Assembly (NCBI GenBank): GCA_002215645.1
Contig: NGFI01000005.1
Coordinates: 178,678-242,677, forward strand
Direction of reading: 5' to 3'
DNA length: 64,000 bases
Source: Gemmatimonadetes bacterium 2013_60CM_65_52
Lineage (GTDB): Bacteria; Gemmatimonadota; Gemmatimonadetes; Gemmatimonadales; Gemmatimonadaceae
A model generated the notes under the pieces. The model was not told where the DNA came from and ran no database searches. It worked only from the letters and a program-made list of their open reading frames with translations. Shown piece after piece: positions 1 through 9,773 of the stretch (position 1 is its first letter; each line of letters opens with the position of its first letter). Made by a program: the position numbers and the translations under genes.

Positions 1-132
1 CTCGACCTTGAAGAGAAGCTGGCACTCGAGTGCGCGGTCGAGCGATGAGCCCGTGAGCAGCGGCGTGCGGAGGAAGATGGGATCGATGACGCCCATCGCT
101 GCCGCGATCTGATTGGCGGAGAGAGCTCTCAC
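1..132 (-). CDS. Threonine dehydratase-like PLP enzyme, N-terminal fragment
   Basis: The reverse strand opens with GTG at 132 and reads 44 codons to the window edge. The peptide has the N-terminal pattern of fold-type II PLP enzymes of the threonine dehydratase/serine racemase group: an alpha helix, then IDPIFLRTPLLTGSSLD and LLFKVE. In family members the next stretch carries the PLP lysine, which lies outside the window. The gene is transcribed away from the aldehyde dehydrogenase, leaving about 80 bases between the two starts. The family call rests on a short piece; a related catabolic dehydratase or racemase is equally possible. Confidence 0.65.
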   Translation of the reverse strand, partial: MRALSANQIAAAMGVIDPIFLRTPLLTGSSLDRALECQLLFKVE

Positions 133-214
133 GCACGGAAAATAGCCGGGGGGGCAGAATTGCGAGTGGTGGCGCGGTGACTGTTCACCGTTCAGAGACG
201 TGTAGATTCCGACC

Positions 215-1717
215 ATGACCAAGACCTTCCAGAACTTCATCGGCGGCCAGTGGGTCGCGCCGGCATCCGGCGCGTACTTCGAGAACCGCAATCCCGCCGA
301 TACGCGCGATCTCATCGGGCATTTCCCGCTCTCCAATGCCGCGGACGTAGACGCCGCGGTTGCCGCGGCGCAGCGGGGATTCGCCGTCTGGCGCGCCACG
401 CCCGCACCGGCGCGGGGTGACGTCCTTCGTCGAGTCGGCGACCTGCTGGCGCAGCGCAAGGAGGAGCTCGCCGACATCATGTCGCGCGAGATGGGCAAGC
501 CGCTTACGGAAACGCGCGGTGACGTGCAGGAAGGAATCGACACCGCCTATTACGCTGCCACGATGGGCCGTCAACTCTCGGGGCGCACCGTACCGAGCGA
601 GCTGGCCAACAAGTGGGCGATGAGCTTTCGTCGCCCAATTGGCGTCTGCGGCATCATCGCGCCGTTCAATTTTCCGCTTGCGATCCCGACGTGGAAGATG
701 TTTCCGGCGCTCTTGTGCGGAAACGCGTGCGTCTTCAAGCCGAGTGAGGACGTTCCGCACACCGGGCATGCGTTGGTGGAGATCCTGCTCGAGGCAGGAC
801 TTCCTCCGGATGTGATCCAGCTGGTGCACGGGGTTGGCGAGGCGGTGGGCGCTCCGCTCGTGTCGCACCCGGGCGTTCCCGTCATCTCATTTACCGGCTC
901 CACCGACACCGGAAGTCTCGTCGGCGAGGTGTGCGGGCGGATGCACAAGCGGCTCAGCCTCGAGATGGGCGGCAAGAATGCGATGATCGTGCTGGACGAT
1001 GCGGACCTCGATCTCGCGCTCGATGGCGTGGTCTGGGGTGCATTCGGGACGACCGGGCAGCGCTGTACGGCCACCAGCCGGCTCATCCTCCAGCGAGGCA
1101 TTCACGACCGCTTCCTCGGAGATCTCCTCGCACGGACGCGCGCGCTCACGCTCGGTGACGGACGGAAAAAGGGCACGGATGTTGGCCCGCTCATTCATGA
1201 GAACGCGCGGCGAAAGGTGGCGCGCTACATCGACGTCGGGCAGAGCGATGGCGCCGATCTCCTCTGCGGAGGACGCGCGCCCGACGCCGCGGCGCTGGCG
1301 AACGGCTATTTCTTCGAGCCGACCATCTTTGCCCGGGTGGAGCAAGGGATGCGGATCGAACAGGAGGAGATCTTTGGACCGGTGCTGAGCGTCATCCGCG
1401 TGTCCGACGCCGACGAAGCGTTCGCGGTGAACAACGGGGTGAAGTACGGGCTCTCGTCGTCGCTCTACACGCGCGACGTGAACCTCGCGTTTCGCGCGAT
1501 GAACGAGTTGGACAACGGCATCACCTACATCAACGCACCGACCATTGGCGCCGAGGCACACCTGCCGTTCGGCGGGGTAAAGCAGACGGGCAACGGGCAT
1601 CGCGAGGGCGGCTGGGAGGTCTACGAGTTCTACTCGGAGACCAAGGTGGGGTACTGCGATTTCTCGGGCGCCTTGCAGCGCGCCCAGATCGATAACTATC
1701 TCGGAACTCCAGACTGA
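215..1717 (+). CDS. NAD(P)-dependent aldehyde dehydrogenase
   Basis: A full-length 500-residue aldehyde dehydrogenase that would oxidise an aldehyde to its acid with NAD(P)+ in the cytosol. The oxyanion Asn is Asn152 in PFNFP, the nucleotide-domain motif is FTGST (226-230), the general base is Glu250 in LEMGGKN, and the nucleophile is Cys284 in GQRCTATSR. The C-terminal pattern, HLPFGGVKQTGNGHREGG followed by LQRAQID, resembles the ALDH7/semialdehyde dehydrogenase branch rather than betaine or acetaldehyde types, but the substrate cannot be read from sequence. It stands alone, divergent from a threonine dehydratase-like gene and 79 bases ahead of lepB. No strong ribosome-binding site is visible before the ATG. 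Confidence 0.93.
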   Translation: MTKTFQNFIGGQWVAPASGAYFENRNPADTRDLIGHFPLSNAADVDAAVAAAQRGFAVWRATPAPARGDVLRRVGDLLAQRKEELADIMSREMGKPLTETRGDVQEGIDTAYYAATMGRQLSGRTVPSELANKWAMSFRRPIGVCGIIAPFNFPLAIPTWKMFPALLCGNACVFKPSEDVPHTGHALVEILLEAGLPPDVIQLVHGVGEAVGAPLVSHPGVPVISFTGSTDTGSLVGEVCGRMHKRLSLEMGGKNAMIVLDDADLDLALDGVVWGAFGTTGQRCTATSRLILQRGIHDRFLGDLLARTRALTLGDGRKKGTDVGPLIHENARRKVARYIDVGQSDGADLLCGGRAPDAAALANGYFFEPTIFARVEQGMRIEQEEIFGPVLSVIRVSDADEAFAVNNGVKYGLSSSLYTRDVNLAFRAMNELDNGITYINAPTIGAEAHLPFGGVKQTGNGHREGGWEVYEFYSETKVGYCDFSGALQRAQIDNYLGTPD

Positions 1718-1796
1718 GCGTCGCGCCGGCGCACACGACCGCGCCGGCCGTCGCCCCGTCGCCTTGCTGCCCTCAGCCGGCCGGAGTTAATTGCTG

Positions 1797-2582
1797 ATGG
1801 CCATGTCCGACGGATCAGAATTCCTGCCCCCACCGCGCACCATCACAGCAGAGCAGAGGCTCGTTGCGCTGCAGCACGTCAATCGGCGGCGCGACACATT
1901 CGGCTTTCTGTGGGAGTGGGCTCGGATCATCACCGTCTCGGTGTCGCTCTTCCTCGTGATCAAGACGTTCGTGATGGAAGCGTTCAAGATTCCGAGCGGC
2001 AGCATGGAGCACACGCTCCTGGTGGGTGACTTCCTGCTGGTGAACAAGGTCGTGTACGGCGCGGAGGTGCCGCTCACGGGCGGCCGGCGCCTTCCACCCA
2101 TTCGGAAGCCGGAGCGCGGCGACGTCATCGTCTTCGAGTGGCCAAAGGATCGCACGAAGAACTTCGTCAAGCGGCTCGTCGGATTGCCCGGCGACACGCT
2201 CGCCATGCGGGATGCGGTGCTCATTCGGAACGGCGTGGCGCTGCAGGAGCCCTACGTGTCGCACTCCGATCCGGAAGCGGACCCGGTCTGGGAGGAGTTT
2301 CGCTGGCAGAGCGACTTCCTCGTGCGGACGGCGGGCGCGGCCGTAGCATATCATCCTTCGCGTAACAACTGGGGTCCGTTGGTCGTCCCTGATGGGCAGT
2401 ACTTCGTGCTGGGGGACAACCGGGACAACTCGCTCGACAGCCGCTACTGGGGCTTTGTGCCGGAGACACTGCTGCGAGGTCGACCAGAGGTAGTGTACTT
2501 CAGCTTTTCCCCCGACTCTTCCGACGACTTCGCCTGGCTGACGCACGTCCGATGGACGCGCCTCGGCGAGCGCGTGCACTGA
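1797..2582 (+). CDS. lepB: Signal peptidase I
   Basis: A membrane-bound serine protease that removes signal peptides from proteins exported by Sec or Tat. One N-terminal membrane segment (about residues 42-58) is followed by box B, IPSGSMEHTLLVGD, with nucleophile Ser69. The general base is Lys125 in NFVKRLVGLPGD, and the later box E reads GDNRDNSLDSRYWG. At 261 residues with a single transmembrane helix it is a typical Gram-negative form without the large E. coli insertions. I chose ATG 1797 because GGAG at 1783-1786 lies ten bases before it; a TTG at 1791 is too close and ATG 1803 too far. It precedes rpoD by 100 bases. Confidence 0.95.
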   Translation: MAMSDGSEFLPPPRTITAEQRLVALQHVNRRRDTFGFLWEWARIITVSVSLFLVIKTFVMEAFKIPSGSMEHTLLVGDFLLVNKVVYGAEVPLTGGRRLPPIRKPERGDVIVFEWPKDRTKNFVKRLVGLPGDTLAMRDAVLIRNGVALQEPYVSHSDPEADPVWEEFRWQSDFLVRTAGAAVAYHPSRNNWGPLVVPDGQYFVLGDNRDNSLDSRYWGFVPETLLRGRPEVVYFSFSPDSSDDFAWLTHVRWTRLGERVH

Positions 2583-2682
2583 CCCACACTCCCCAACGCG
2601 ATCGCTGACGGTCGCCGTTCCTGTTCGCGCTGCCCCATGAGCCCCGCTTCGTGCTGGGGCCGTCGTTCCCCGGAATCACCGC

Positions 2683-3543
2683 ATGGCCACCACTCCGAAC
2701 ACCAGGAAGCCGTCGTTCGAAGAGGGATCGCTCGATCAGTACTTGCGGGACATCAGCATCTATCCGCTGATCACGCGGGAAGACGAGGTGGCGCTCGCGC
2801 AAAAGATCCGTATCGGGGACCAGGAAGCGCTCGACAAGCTGGTGCGGTCGAATCTGCGGTTCGTGGTGAGCGTTGCCAAGAAATATCAAAATCAGGGCGT
2901 GTCGCTCTCGGACCTGATCAACGAGGGCAACCTCGGGCTCATTCGCGCGGCGCACAAGTTCGACGAGACGAAAGGGATCAAGTTCATCTCGTACGCCGTG
3001 TGGTGGATTCGCCAGGCGATCTTGCAAGCGCTCGCGGAGCAGAGCCGCATCGTGCGGGTCCCCCTGAACCGCGCCGGCACCCTGCATCGCATCGGCAAGC
3101 GCGCCAGCTTCCTGCTTCAGGAGCTCGGCCGCGAGGCGACACACGCCGAGATCGCCGAGGGCATGGACATCACCGAGGAAGAGGTCGCGAAGACGATGTC
3201 CATCTCGCAGACGCATCTCTCTCTCGACGCGCCGATGACGCCCGGCGAGGACAACAAGCTCCTCGACTATCTCCCGGACAATCTCAATCCGACGCCGGAC
3301 GAGCTGACGTTCGAGAAGGCGCTCACGGAGTCGATCGAGGAAGCACTCGCGCACCTCAAGGAGCGCGAGTCGAAGATCCTCCGGCTCTATTTCGGGCTGG
3401 ACGGCGAGGAGCCGATGACGCTGGAGCAGATCGGCTCACTGCTGGGCATCACGCGCGAGCGGGTGCGGCAGATCAAGGAGAAGGCGTTGTCGCGGCTCCG
3501 GCACGTCTCGCGGGCGCGGGCGTTGGAGTCGTACCTGGGCTGA
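2683..3543 (+). CDS. rpoD: Primary sigma-70 factor without region 1.1
   Basis: A 286-residue group 1/2 sigma factor. Region 1.2 (about 16-48) starts SLDQYLRDISIYPL; region 2 (50-120) has the core-binding and -10-melting stretch NLRFVVSVAKKYQ, LINEGNLGLIRA and YAVWWIRQAI. Region 3 follows at 125-200, and region 4 (218-282) ends with the -35 helix-turn-helix ITRERVRQIKEKALSRLR. Region 1.1 and the non-conserved insert are absent, as in Bacteroidetes and Gemmatimonadetes primary sigma factors, so this is probably the housekeeping sigma rather than a stress factor. A 9-bp hairpin 57 bases downstream could end the transcript. Confidence 0.93.
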   Translation: MATTPNTRKPSFEEGSLDQYLRDISIYPLITREDEVALAQKIRIGDQEALDKLVRSNLRFVVSVAKKYQNQGVSLSDLINEGNLGLIRAAHKFDETKGIKFISYAVWWIRQAILQALAEQSRIVRVPLNRAGTLHRIGKRASFLLQELGREATHAEIAEGMDITEEEVAKTMSISQTHLSLDAPMTPGEDNKLLDYLPDNLNPTPDELTFEKALTESIEEALAHLKERESKILRLYFGLDGEEPMTLEQIGSLLGITRERVRQIKEKALSRLRHVSRARALESYLG

Positions 3544-3600
3544 GTTCACGCTGACGGTCGGGAGCGCACAATCCTTCCGACGGCGGGATTTCGCGTAAAC

Positions 3601-3623
3601 GCTCGGGCCGAAGCGGCCCGAGC
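3601..3623 (+). terminator. Hairpin after rpoD, possible terminator
   Basis: A perfect 9-bp GC-rich stem (3601-3609 with 3615-3623) closes a five-base loop between rpoD and yajQ. There is no T-run after it, so it may act as a transcript-end stabiliser or Rho-assisted stop rather than a classic intrinsic terminator. Confidence 0.5.
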
Positions 3624-3751
3624 ACGCTCAAACGCCGTCTCCAGGACCCGCGCTCCCTCCCCCAACGATGCGTGGCAAAAGGCAACGCGCCCGCCGACCG
3701 CTGGGCAAGCTATGTTATCCTACTCCACAGACCGGACTCGGATCCAAAGTC

Positions 3752-4252
3752 ATGGCACAGGCAGCGTCGTTCGACGTAACTACGGGCGTCGACCTCCAGG
3801 AGGTCGACAACGCCGTCAACCAGGCCCAGAAGGAGCTCGCGCAGCGCTACGACTTCAAGGGCTCCAAGGCCACCATCGAGTTCAAACGCGCCGAGTCGCT
3901 GATCGCGCTCGCGGCGGACAGTGAATTCCAGATGACCGCACTTTTCGACATCCTCCAGTCCAAGCTCATCAAACGCGGCGTCCCGGTGAAGAACCTCGAC
4001 GTCGGCGAGATCAAGCAGGCGGGCGGCGACATGGTGCGGCGCGACGTGAAGCTCAAGGTGTCGCTCGACACGGAGACGGCGAAGAAGGTGGCGGCCGCCA
4101 TCAAGGACGCGAAGCTCAAGAAAGTGCAGGCATCCATCCAGGGCGATCAGGTTCGCGTGAGCGGGCCGTCACGCGATGATCTGCAGGAGGCGATCGTGCT
4201 GCTGCGAAGCAAGGACTTCGGCGTCCAGCTCCAATTCGGCAACTACCGCTGA
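3752..4252 (+). CDS. yajQ: YajQ/UPF0234 nucleotide-binding protein
   Basis: A 166-residue YajQ-family protein. It starts MAQAASFDV and shows the family's conserved DFKG, IKQAGGDMVRR and VQASIQGDQVRVS stretches and the FGNYR C-terminus. Family members fold as two ferredoxin-like domains; some bind c-di-GMP and act as effectors, others bind nucleotides or tRNA. The reading frame is open further upstream to 3668, but the family N-terminus begins exactly at ATG 3752, so the upstream part is untranslated. A c-di-GMP role would fit the HD-GYP phosphodiesterase at 15.8 kb, but that link is inference only. It converges on a lipoprotein gene only four bases away. Confidence 0.92.
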   Translation: MAQAASFDVTTGVDLQEVDNAVNQAQKELAQRYDFKGSKATIEFKRAESLIALAADSEFQMTALFDILQSKLIKRGVPVKNLDVGEIKQAGGDMVRRDVKLKVSLDTETAKKVAAAIKDAKLKKVQASIQGDQVRVSGPSRDDLQEAIVLLRSKDFGVQLQFGNYR

Positions 4253-4256
4253 GCGG

Positions 4257-4760
4257 CTATTTCACGGTCAGGTAGAGAGGCACGGACGCAGCCAGCACGG
4301 TCGACTCGCGCATCAGCAGCTTCACCTGCATGAGATAATTGCCGGTGCGGAGACCGCCAATGGCTTCGGGCCGCCCCACGGTAAAGGCGTGCGCGATGAT
4401 GACGGGCGCGGGCTCCCTGAGCGGCAGTGCAAGAATGGCGTGAGTTGGGCCGCGAAGGTCCAGCTCGATCCGTGCGCTCGCGTCCGGCATCCATTGTCCC
4501 GGTCCCCGTGCCACCACGGTCATCACGCTGAACGGGGCCGTGAGGTTCGTCAGCGTAACGGGCGCGCCGGTGGCCGAGTCGACGACGGCGAGAATACGCG
4601 CCTCCGGGCCGTTCGCGCCGAGGGGCACTTCTGTCGCCGGTGCCTGTGGCGCGGCAGCTGGCGCACGCGTCGGAACAGGTGCCGGCGTGTGAAAGGTGTG
4701 CGGCCCGTCGTTTTGACAGGCGCACATCAGCGCGATGGTGAGAAGAGCAGAGCGGCGCAA
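4257..4760 (-). CDS. Small lipoprotein of unknown function
   Basis: I do not recognise this gene. It starts most plausibly at TTG 4760, giving a short basic n-region (MRRS), a hydrophobic core and a Cys at residue 15 in LMCAC, a loose lipobox. An earlier ATG at 4880 would run 41 bases into the opposite rimO gene and lose the signal peptide. After a Pro/Ala-rich linker (about 25-45) follows a roughly 110-residue domain of beta-strand character that looks like a small Ig-like or carbohydrate-binding sandwich. It is divergent from rimO and convergent with yajQ. Confidence 0.65.
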   Translation of the reverse strand: MRRSALLTIALMCACQNDGPHTFHTPAPVPTRAPAAAPQAPATEVPLGANGPEARILAVVDSATGAPVTLTNLTAPFSVMTVVARGPGQWMPDASARIELDLRGPTHAILALPLREPAPVIIAHAFTVGRPEAIGGLRTGNYLMQVKLLMRESTVLAASVPLYLTVK

Positions 4761-4839
4761 ATGAGCTGCAGCGAGGTCCTGAACTGGGCTATCTTTAGAT
4801 GATACCCTCCAGCGACTCTCCAGCACACTCCTCGCCGGC

Positions 4840-6219
4840 ATGAAACTCGGCTTCATCACTCTCGGCTGCGACAAGAACACGGTGGACAGCGAGCGCTATC
4901 TGGCACAGCTGGCCGACCGTGGCGCCGAGTACACCGGCAATCTCGAGGAAGCCCAGGTAATCGTCATCAATACCTGCGGCTTCATCGATGCGGCCAAGAA
5001 GGAGTCGGTGGACGCCATCGTGCAGGCCGGCGAGCTCAAGGCGGCGGGCTCGTGCCTCGCCGTTGTGGCGGTTGGATGCATGGTGGAGCGGCATCGGCAG
5101 GAGCTACAAGACGCGCTGCCCGAAGTCGATCTCTTTCTGGGATCATCGGAGATGGACCGGCTGCTGCCCGAGCTTCAGGCGCGCGGATTGATCGACGCAG
5201 TGCCGGGAGTGCATCCGGGCGTGCGGCTGTTCACCGGCGACACGCCGCACATCCGCTACCTGAAGATCAGCGAAGGGTGCGACCACGGCTGCGCATTCTG
5301 CGCCATCCCGCTCATGCGGGGCAAGCATCGCTCCTTTGCCCTCGACGACGTCGTGCGCGAAGCGCAGTTGCTGGAAGCACAGGGTGCGCGCGAACTGAAT
5401 CTCGTGGCGCAGGATCTGGCGCACTATGGGCGCGATCGGCGGGACGGATTCACCCTGCCGGAGCTGCTCGAGGCACTCGTCAAGGAAACCAGCGTCCCCT
5501 GGCTCCGAATGCTGTATCTGTATTCCTCCGGCATCACGCCGCGGCTACTCAAGGTGATGGCGAAGGAGCCACGCATTCTTCCGTATCTCGATATGCCGAT
5601 GCAGCACGCGTCGGATCCCGTTCTACAGCGGATGCGCCGCCCGGAGCGGCGGCACACCATTCGGGATCGCGTCGCCCGCATTCGCGACGTGGTGCCGGAC
5701 GTCGCCATCCGCACGACGTGCATCGTCGGCTTTCCGGGTGAGACCGACGCCGACTTCGACCAACTCCTCGAATTTCTCGAGGAGATACAGTTCGAGCGCG
5801 TCGGCGCCTTCACGTACTCGCCGCAGGAGGGGACGCATGCCGCTTCGATGGTGGACGACGTCCCGGAGTCGGTGAAGCGGATTCGCCTAGAGCGGCTGAT
5901 GGAGCTCCAGCGGCAGATCACCGCCGAACGTTACGAGCGGTTCGTGGGCAATCCGGCGCGCGTGATGATCGATCGCATCGCCGACGAGCCACAGGGCCGT
6001 GCGGCGTGGCAGGCGGACGACGTCGACGGCATCGCGTACGTGCAGGGCGCGGAGCTGCTCGCTCCGGGCACGATCGTGGACGCGGTCATCGAGGGCATCG
6101 AGGAGGACATCGACGTTCGAGCAACGCTGCTGCGCGTGGTGGACGCGCCGGCCGCGCCGCCGACCCGGGTGCGCGCACTGCCGGTCATGGGAACGTCGAT
6201 CGGGAGCTTCGGCCGTTGA
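4840..6219 (+). CDS. rimO: Ribosomal protein S12 methylthiotransferase RimO
   Basis: A radical-SAM enzyme that adds a methylthio group to the conserved aspartate of ribosomal protein S12. The N-terminal UPF0004 domain supplies three auxiliary-cluster cysteines, Cys10 (LGCDKNT), Cys46 (NTCGF) and Cys80 (VGCM). The SAM-cluster motif is CDHGCAFC at 147-154 and a TRAM-like domain is at the C-terminus. LGCDKN and VDSE near the start favour RimO over the tRNA enzyme MiaB. At 459 residues it is normal length. The last 30 or so residues after the TRAM domain are a low-complexity tail. hemL follows directly, with its ATG 20 bases after the rimO stop. Confidence 0.94.
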   Translation: MKLGFITLGCDKNTVDSERYLAQLADRGAEYTGNLEEAQVIVINTCGFIDAAKKESVDAIVQAGELKAAGSCLAVVAVGCMVERHRQELQDALPEVDLFLGSSEMDRLLPELQARGLIDAVPGVHPGVRLFTGDTPHIRYLKISEGCDHGCAFCAIPLMRGKHRSFALDDVVREAQLLEAQGARELNLVAQDLAHYGRDRRDGFTLPELLEALVKETSVPWLRMLYLYSSGITPRLLKVMAKEPRILPYLDMPMQHASDPVLQRMRRPERRHTIRDRVARIRDVVPDVAIRTTCIVGFPGETDADFDQLLEFLEEIQFERVGAFTYSPQEGTHAASMVDDVPESVKRIRLERLMELQRQITAERYERFVGNPARVMIDRIADEPQGRAAWQADDVDGIAYVQGAELLAPGTIVDAVIEGIEEDIDVRATLLRVVDAPAAPPTRVRALPVMGTSIGSFGR

Positions 6220-6239
6220 CCGAGCCGCCGGAGCTGCCG

Positions 6240-7520
6240 ATGCAGCGCAGCCGGCAGTTGTTCGCGCAGGCCCGAGAGATCTTTCCGGGAGGGGTCAGCT
6301 CGCCGGTCCGCGCCTTCAAGGGTGTTGGCGGGGAGCCGTTCTTCGTCGCACGGGGCGCAGGCGCGCGGATCGTCGACGCGGACGGCAACGAGTACATCGA
6401 CTACGTGCTCTCCTGGGGCCCGCTCGTCCTCGGCCACGCACCCACCGTGGTGTTGGATGCGCTGCGGGAGACCATGGCGCGCGGCACCAGTTTCGGGATT
6501 CCGACGGAGCTCGAGACGCGGCTCGCGGAGCTCGTGCGCGAACGCATGCCACACGTGGAAATGATGCGCTTTGTGTCCAGCGGCACCGAGGCGACGATGA
6601 GCGCGCTGCGGCTCGCGCGCGCGGTGACACGGCGCGACCTCGTCCTCAAGTTCGACGGTTGCTATCACGGCCATGGCGACAGCTTTCTCGTGCGCGCGGG
6701 ATCCGGCGTGGCGACACTCGGCCTTCCGAATTCGCCCGGCGTGCCGGATGCGCTGGCGGCCCTGACGCTCACTGCGTCGTTCAATGACATCGCCGACGTC
6801 GAGCGACTCTTTCGCGAGCACGGCGATCGCATAGCTGCCATCATCGTCGAGCCGGTGGTGGGCAACGCGGGATTCATCGCTCCCGATCCCGCATTCCTGC
6901 CTGCGCTGCGCAAGCTCGCCGACACGAACGGCGCGCTGCTCATCTTCGACGAGGTGATGACGGGCTTTCGCATCGCCTACGGTGGTGCCGTGGAACGGTT
7001 CGGCGTGACGCCGGACCTCACCACGCTGGGCAAGGTGATCGGCGGTGGACTTCCTGTCGCCGCATATGGGGGACGTCGCGATCTCATGGAGCTCGTGGCG
7101 CCGAGTGGCCCGGTATATCAGGCTGGCACGCTGTCGGGAAACCCCCTGGCGATGGCCGCGGGCATCGCGACGCTCACCGCACTCACGCCGGAGCTGCATG
7201 ATGCCATTGCCCGGCGCACGCGCGGACTGGTGGAAGGGCTGAGCGGCATCGCGGCGCGTCGAGGCGTGGCGTTCACGGTGGACTGCGCCGGCTCGATGTT
7301 CGGCTTCTTCTTTCGCGCTGATCCCGTGCGGTCCTTCTCCGACGCCAAGACGGCCGACGTAGAGCTGTTTCGTCGTTTCTTTCATGCGGCGTTGCGCCGC
7401 GGCGTCTATCTCGCCCCGTCCGCGTTCGAGGCCGGCTTCGTCTCGGCGGCGCATGGCGACACGGAAATCGCATCGACGCTCGAACGCCTCGACGCCGCGC
7501 TGAGTGATGTCGGCGCGTAG
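6240..7520 (+). CDS. hemL: Glutamate-1-semialdehyde 2,1-aminomutase
   Basis: A PLP enzyme converting glutamate-1-semialdehyde to 5-aminolevulinate, the C5 route into tetrapyrroles. Family landmarks are [14 protein letters not shown] near the start, [17 protein letters not shown], the DEVMTGFR motif and the Schiff-base lysine Lys265 in [13 protein letters not shown] chose ATG 6240 because GGAG at 6230-6233 lies six bases before it and the resulting 426 residues equal the usual family length. A TTG at 6216 overlapping the rimO stop is an alternative. The next gene begins inside the last 14 bases, implying translational coupling. Confidence 0.95.
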   Translation: MQRSRQLFAQAREIFPGGVSSPVRAFKGVGGEPFFVARGAGARIVDADGNEYIDYVLSWGPLVLGHAPTVVLDALRETMARGTSFGIPTELETRLAELVRERMPHVEMMRFVSSGTEATMSALRLARAVTRRDLVLKFDGCYHGHGDSFLVRAGSGVATLGLPNSPGVPDALAALTLTASFNDIADVERLFREHGDRIAAIIVEPVVGNAGFIAPDPAFLPALRKLADTNGALLIFDEVMTGFRIAYGGAVERFGVTPDLTTLGKVIGGGLPVAAYGGRRDLMELVAPSGPVYQAGTLSGNPLAMAAGIATLTALTPELHDAIARRTRGLVEGLSGIAARRGVAFTVDCAGSMFGFFFRADPVRSFSDAKTADVELFRRFFHAALRRGVYLAPSAFEAGFVSAAHGDTEIASTLERLDAALSDVGA

Positions 7521-8772
7521 CCGGCTTCTCTTTCGGACAACCAGCGTCGCCGTGCTGGTCGCGTGCTCGGCGGCGGCGGTGCGAAATGCGGACGTTGTCC
7601 CGCTGCCACGATTGGGCGGGAAGGCCGCAACGCAGATGGTCCGCATTGCGCTGTCCGAGGGAAAGCAGCAGGTGCGGCTCACTTCCTTGGGCGCGTGGGA
7701 GATTGTTGCGGCGGATGGGAGGGCGGCCGTCGCCATCACGCAGCCGGGCGAGCGGTGGCTGCTGTCGCGGGACGGAAACTCCATCTCGGCGATGCGCGAA
7801 GACTCGCGCCCCGTCTCGGCTCGAGAACCCACGCTCGTGGTGCGTCCTGCCTCGCCCGAAGGAATGATTGCCGTCGACGGACGGCGATACCGCGGCGCTG
7901 TGGTCGTGTCGCTTGCCGCGGATGGCCTTCGCGTCGTGAACCACGTGACGATGGACGACTACCTGAAGGGGGTGGTCCCTCTCGAGCTGGGAGCGTCATC
8001 GCAAGCGGAACTGGCCGCGTTGGAGGCGCAGGCCGTCACGGCGCGCAGCTATGCCATGACCCACCTGGCCGGAACGCGCCGAACGTTCGACATGGGCGCT
8101 GGCGTCATCGACCAGGTATACGGAGGCGCCGAGGCGGAACGTCCGGTGGCGAGTGCGGCGGTTGATGCCACGAGTGGTCTCGTGATCCTCTACGGCGGTC
8201 AGGTGGTGAACGCCCCCTACTCCTCGACTTGCGGCGGCAGTACGGCCGAGCCGCAGGACGTCTGGAAGACGTCGGCGGAGCCATACTTGCGGCGGGTGAG
8301 CGACCTGATTCCGGGCACCACGCGCTATTACTGCGACGAGGCACCTCGGTTTCGGTGGACGCAGACCTTTTCGCGCGACGACCTCCGGCGGAACATCGCG
8401 CGCTACATGCGATCCATCGGCGGCAGCGGGACGATGACCTCCGTCCGCTCGGTCACGGTGACGGACGTCACCCCGGCAGGGCGAGTGGCGACGCTGACCG
8501 TGGAGACCGATCGCGGCACCCTCATGATGCGCGGCAATGAAATGCGCTCGGCGCTTCGGCTGCCAAGTGGCGAGATGCTGTACAGCACGTATTTTTCTGT
8601 GGACGCGACGCCGGGGCGCGACGGCATCGAGACGCTCACACTGCACGGCGGCGGTAACGGCCACGGTGTAGGAATGTGCCAGGCCGGTGCAATCGGCCGG
8701 GCGCGAGCGGGCCAGGACTTTCGGACGATCCTTCGCACCTATTATCCCGGCACCACGGTCGGCACGATATGA
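7507..8772 (+). CDS. Exported SpoIID/LytB-domain protein
   Basis: A 421-residue protein with an N-terminal hydrophobic signal segment (about 8-25). A C-terminal SpoIID domain spans roughly 150-420: [24 protein letters not shown], and the closing [19 protein letters not shown]. SpoIID-type domains are lytic transglycosylases that cut glycan strands stripped of stem peptides, or stimulate amidases, so a role in periplasmic peptidoglycan remodelling is likely. There is no sign of sporulation genes nearby. ATG 7507 lies inside the end of hemL, with GTG 7504 also possible. Its stop overlaps the next start (ATGA), tying it to the Gfo/Idh gene. Confidence 0.88.
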   Translation: MSARSRLLFRTTSVAVLVACSAAAVRNADVVPLPRLGGKAATQMVRIALSEGKQQVRLTSLGAWEIVAADGRAAVAITQPGERWLLSRDGNSISAMREDSRPVSAREPTLVVRPASPEGMIAVDGRRYRGAVVVSLAADGLRVVNHVTMDDYLKGVVPLELGASSQAELAALEAQAVTARSYAMTHLAGTRRTFDMGAGVIDQVYGGAEAERPVASAAVDATSGLVILYGGQVVNAPYSSTCGGSTAEPQDVWKTSAEPYLRRVSDLIPGTTRYYCDEAPRFRWTQTFSRDDLRRNIARYMRSIGGSGTMTSVRSVTVTDVTPAGRVATLTVETDRGTLMMRGNEMRSALRLPSGEMLYSTYFSVDATPGRDGIETLTLHGGGNGHGVGMCQAGAIGRARAGQDFRTILRTYYPGTTVGTI

Positions 8773-9773
8773 CGGATCCGGTGCGCATCGGCGTGGTTGG
8801 GGCAGGCGCCATTGCGCAGCTCGCCCACCTGCCGGTGCTCAGCATGATGCGCGGCATCTCGCTTGCCGCCGTGTGCGACAACGACCGGCCCAAGGCGCGC
8901 GCGCTGGCCGATCGCTTCAGCGTCCCCGACGTCTACACCGACATCGAGGACCTCATCGAGAACGAGGACCTGCAGGCGATCGTCGTGGCGACGCCGAATC
9001 ACCTGCACGAGCCGCACGTGCTGAGCGCCATCGCCGCGGGCGTGGACGTGCTGGTCGAGCGGCCGGTGTCGCTCTCGGCTAAGGGCGCCGAGCGCATCGT
9101 GAACGCCGCCGCGCGGGCGGGACGGAAAGTCATCGTCGCCAACAATCATCGCTTTCGCAGCGACGTGCAGGCCCTTGCCGGATTTCTGCGCGGCGGTGAG
9201 CTCGGGAAGCTCACGGGCATTCGCGCCGGTGCCTACCATCACCGGCGTCCGGAGCAGGGATGGCGTCAGCGCCGAGTGGAAGCCGGCGGTGGGTCGTTCT
9301 TCGACTACGGGCTGCCGCTGCTCGATCTCGCGCTGTGGTTGAGCGATTATCCGGATCCGGTGCGCGTAAGCGCCCACATGGAGCGCGGTGCGGGCAAGAA
9401 CTCGGTGGAGGACGCGATGCTCGTGCAGCTTCACTGCTCCTCAGGCGCCGTCTACAACTTCGACGTGTCGGGCGCCTACGTCGGCGAGGAAGAGCGGTGG
9501 TGGTTCGAAACGCTCTCGACGCGGGGCAGCACACGTCTCGCACCGCTGCGCGTAGTGAAGGAGTTGCACGGCCGGCCGACGGACGTTTCGCCGCGCGGCG
9601 CGGCGGCTCGCGAGAGTGCCTTCATCCAGTCGTATCGAGCGGAGCTCGCGCACTTTCTGGCGGTCATCACCGGCACCGCCGAATACGAGGCGCCCACGGA
9701 CCAGATCACGTTGCATCGCATCGTGGAGGCGATCTACAAGTCGGCGGACGAAGGTCGCGAGATCCGCCTGTGA
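8769..9773 (+). CDS. Gfo/Idh/MocA-family oxidoreductase
   Basis: A 334-residue NAD(P)-dependent dehydrogenase. The N-terminal Rossmann fold starts IGVVGAGAIAQLAHLPVL, and VVATPNHLHEPHVL follows. The family's EKP motif at the catalytic lysine appears as ERPVSLSAKG, so the usual lysine is replaced by arginine, which could mean altered catalysis. The C-terminal half is the alpha/beta Gfo/Idh domain. Members act on sugars, sugar nucleotides, inositols or biliverdin; the substrate here is unknown. Start ATG 8769 overlaps the SpoIID stop by four bases, and the gene end overlaps the next GTG start. Confidence 0.88.
   Translation: MTDPVRIGVVGAGAIAQLAHLPVLSMMRGISLAAVCDNDRPKARALADRFSVPDVYTDIEDLIENEDLQAIVVATPNHLHEPHVLSAIAAGVDVLVERPVSLSAKGAERIVNAAARAGRKVIVANNHRFRSDVQALAGFLRGGELGKLTGIRAGAYHHRRPEQGWRQRRVEAGGGSFFDYGLPLLDLALWLSDYPDPVRVSAHMERGAGKNSVEDAMLVQLHCSSGAVYNFDVSGAYVGEEERWWFETLSTRGSTRLAPLRVVKELHGRPTDVSPRGAAARESAFIQSYRAELAHFLAVITGTAEYEAPTDQITLHRIVEAIYKSADEGREIRL

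Noticed and set aside
1791-1796. TTG start for lepB
   Set aside because: Only four bases from GGAG; ATG 1797 has a better spacing and the same product otherwise.
5931-7832. 633-codon open frame on the minus strand
   Set aside because: Runs antisense across rimO, hemL and the SpoIID gene, which are all confidently identified.
7507-8772. SpoIID as evidence of sporulation
   Set aside because: SpoIID/LytB domains occur in many non-sporulating bacteria and no other sporulation gene is visible.
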